A DNA stretch of 64,000 bases from Nostoc sp. FACHB-110 (lineage in GTDB: Bacteria > Cyanobacteriota > Cyanobacteriia > Cyanobacteriales > Nostocaceae), in assembly GCF_014697425.1 (NCBI RefSeq), contig NZ_JACJRU010000004.1, positions 124,001 through 188,000 on the forward strand. The letters are read 5' to 3'. The stretch's first letter is position 1. Every line of letters begins with the position of its first letter. A model generated the notes under the pieces. That model did not search any database, was not told the DNA's origin, and saw only the letters and a list, made by a program, of their open reading frames with translations. The translations under genes were made by a program, and so were the position numbers. Positions 62,852 through 64,000 of the stretch are shown here, piece by piece.

Positions 62852-64000
62852 ATGTCACTTGAATCTTTTGTTAGCAGCCCGATCATCCAATTTACTATTC
62901 TTCTAATAGTAATTTTTACTATACCGCCAATATTTGAACGGATTAAGTTACCAGGATTAGTAGGTTTATTAGTAGCAGGTGTCATCCTAGGACAAAATGG
63001 ACTCAAACTCCTCAATTCTGAATCGGAAACTATCAGTCTGCTTTCGGAGATTGGCAAAATTTATTTGATGTTTGTTGCAGGGTTAGAAATAGATTTAGAC
63101 CAATTTCGCAAAACAAAATACCGCTCAATGGGCTTTGGCAGTTTAACTTTTTTAGTCCCGTTAATTGCCGGAATTGCTGTCGGGCGTTTATTTAACTTTG
63201 GTTGGAATGCTTCTTTTTTAATTGGCTCTTTACTAGCATCTCATACTCTGTTAGCTTACCCCATTGTCAGCCGTTTAGGAGTTGTGACTAATGAGGCGGT
63301 AACGGTTACTATTGGAGCCACAATTTTTACTGATACAGGTGCTTTGCTAGTTTTGGCAATTTGTGTGGGAATTCACAAAGGAGAATTTTCGCCACTTAGT
63401 TTAGCTACGTTGTTGGGTGGACTGGCAATTTATTCTGTAGTTGTATTGTTTGGTTTTGACAGGGCTGGTAAAGAATTTTTTAAACGTACTGGGGATGAAC
63501 AGAGTAATCAATTTTTGTTTATCTTACTGGCATTATTTTTAGCCTCGGTCGGGGCGCAAGTAATTGGGGTTGAAAAAATTGTCGGGGCATTTTTAGCAGG
63601 TTTAGCAGTTAATGATGTTTTAGGACGTAGCCCAGTTAAAGAAAAAATCGAGTTTATTGGGAGTGTGTTATTTATCCCATGTTTCTTTGTAGATATGGGA
63701 TTATTGATTAATATTCCCGCATTTTTAAAGACACTCAGTTCTGTTTGGTTAGCGGTGGCAATTGTAGGGGCTTTGATTGGGAGTAAATTTATAGCTGCAT
63801 TTTTAGCTAAATTAATTTATCGCTACAACACACCAGAATTGCTAACAATGTGGTCTTTGTCTTTACCACAGGTGGCAGCTACATTAGCAGCAGCATTAGT
63901 CGCTTATCAAACTGTTAACCCGGCAGGACAAAGATTAATCAATGAAGGAGTATTAAATAGTATAATTTTGCTGATGCTGGTAACTGCTATTTTAGGGCCT
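62852..64000 (+). CDS. CPA2-type cation/proton antiporter, 3' end outside the window
   Basis: The frame opens at the ATG at 62852 (MSLESFVSSPIIQFTILLIV) and stays open to the end of the window, giving 383 residues without a stop. Hydrophobic segments alternate regularly, about ten to eleven. Family marks include FERIKLPGLVGLLVAGVILG, IGKIYLMFVAGLEIDLDQF and FIPCFFVDMGLLI, plus TIFTDTGALLVLAICVG with the Asp of the ion site. This is a Kef/NapA-like Na+ or K+/H+ antiporter of the CPA2 family. The C-terminal part, possibly with a regulatory domain, lies beyond the window. Confidence 0.9.
   Translation, partial: MSLESFVSSPIIQFTILLIVIFTIPPIFERIKLPGLVGLLVAGVILGQNGLKLLNSESETISLLSEIGKIYLMFVAGLEIDLDQFRKTKYRSMGFGSLTFLVPLIAGIAVGRLFNFGWNASFLIGSLLASHTLLAYPIVSRLGVVTNEAVTVTIGATIFTDTGALLVLAICVGIHKGEFSPLSLATLLGGLAIYSVVVLFGFDRAGKEFFKRTGDEQSNQFLFILLALFLASVGAQVIGVEKIVGAFLAGLAVNDVLGRSPVKEKIEFIGSVLFIPCFFVDMGLLINIPAFLKTLSSVWLAVAIVGALIGSKFIAAFLAKLIYRYNTPELLTMWSLSLPQVAATLAAALVAYQTVNPAGQRLINEGVLNSIILLMLVTAILGP

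Overview
This 64 kb window is chromosomal DNA from a filamentous, probably heterocyst-forming cyanobacterium (Nostocales: Nostoc/Anabaena/Calothrix/Tolypothrix type). Support comes from psaE, psb28 and ndhO; PAP/fibrillin, Ycf66, DUF760 and DUF1818 family proteins; very frequent HIP1 octamers (GCGATCGC) inside and between genes; several families of heptanucleotide short tandem repeats (TGAAGTA/TGAAGTC, CAGCACT, GGGTGTA, AAAAGTC types) and other dispersed repeats; and a terminal-oxidase cluster arranged like the cox3 (ARTO) locus of Anabaena.

Layout. 1-2.2 kb: a lipoprotein, a DPYGDPAD-repeat protein, and a small overlapping pair ending in a retropepsin-like protein. 2.27-6.34 kb (minus): an operon-like cassette of winged-helix-like protein, P-loop ATPase and PD-(D/E)XK nuclease, the best candidate here for an undescribed (defence-like) system. 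6.5-10.3 kb (minus): mdh, ndhO, mutM, psaE and a fibrillin. 10.5-12 kb: a DUF3134-like protein and mraY. 12.06-13.06 kb: two decaying DUF433/DUF5615 toxin-antitoxin-like pairs. 13.2-16.6 kb: a 21-bp tandem array next to an NB-ARC/TPR STAND protein split from its N-terminal domain by one in-frame TGA. 16.6-19.5 kb (minus): moaB/mog, psb28, dtd and a His-rich COG0523 GTPase. 19.8-25 kb: cysS and a tldD/tldE pair. 25-30 kb: a bacterial XPB-like helicase and an XPB-associated large protein, with Uma2 and Ycf66 genes between them. 30-31.2 kb: coaD overlapping a coiled-coil gene. 31.4-31.9 kb: an IS5-like remnant and a broken pentapeptide gene. 32.2-34.3 kb: a large di-haem peroxidase. 35-38.8 kb (minus): an M20 amidohydrolase, bioD and a Ser/Thr kinase. 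39.6-44.5 kb: prs, two Uma2 genes, a truncated kinase and typA. 44.7-46 kb: a GIY-YIG/T5orf172 protein and a small YgiT-type zinc-finger pair. 46.1-52.1 kb: tRNA-Pro, DUF1818, a secreted protein, rpoZ, a fasciclin protein, an amino-acid-binding protein, a BON lipoprotein, DUF760 and a lumenal pentapeptide protein. 52.2-57 kb: gcvT-gcvH-gcvP. 58-62.6 kb: two DUF2231 membrane proteins and coxB-coxA-coxC. 62.85 kb to the end: a partial CPA2 antiporter.

How the genes work together. gcvT, gcvH and gcvP encode the T, H and P proteins of the glycine cleavage system (photorespiratory glycine oxidation). The coxBAC cluster encodes a haem-copper oxidase whose subunit II lacks the CuA ligands, so it should take electrons from quinol or another donor rather than from cytochrome c by the usual route; a GTA-N8-TAC site lies about 460 nt upstream. 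tldD/tldE form a two-subunit metalloprotease. The XPB-like helicase and the Helicase_C_3-type protein may act together. Several accessory genes are visibly decaying (toxins, antitoxin, kinase, transposase, pentapeptide gene, STAND gene), and short repeats have invaded intergenic DNA and, in frame, the cysS and gcvP genes.

All functional calls rest on reading motifs, lengths and gene order by eye; no database search was run.
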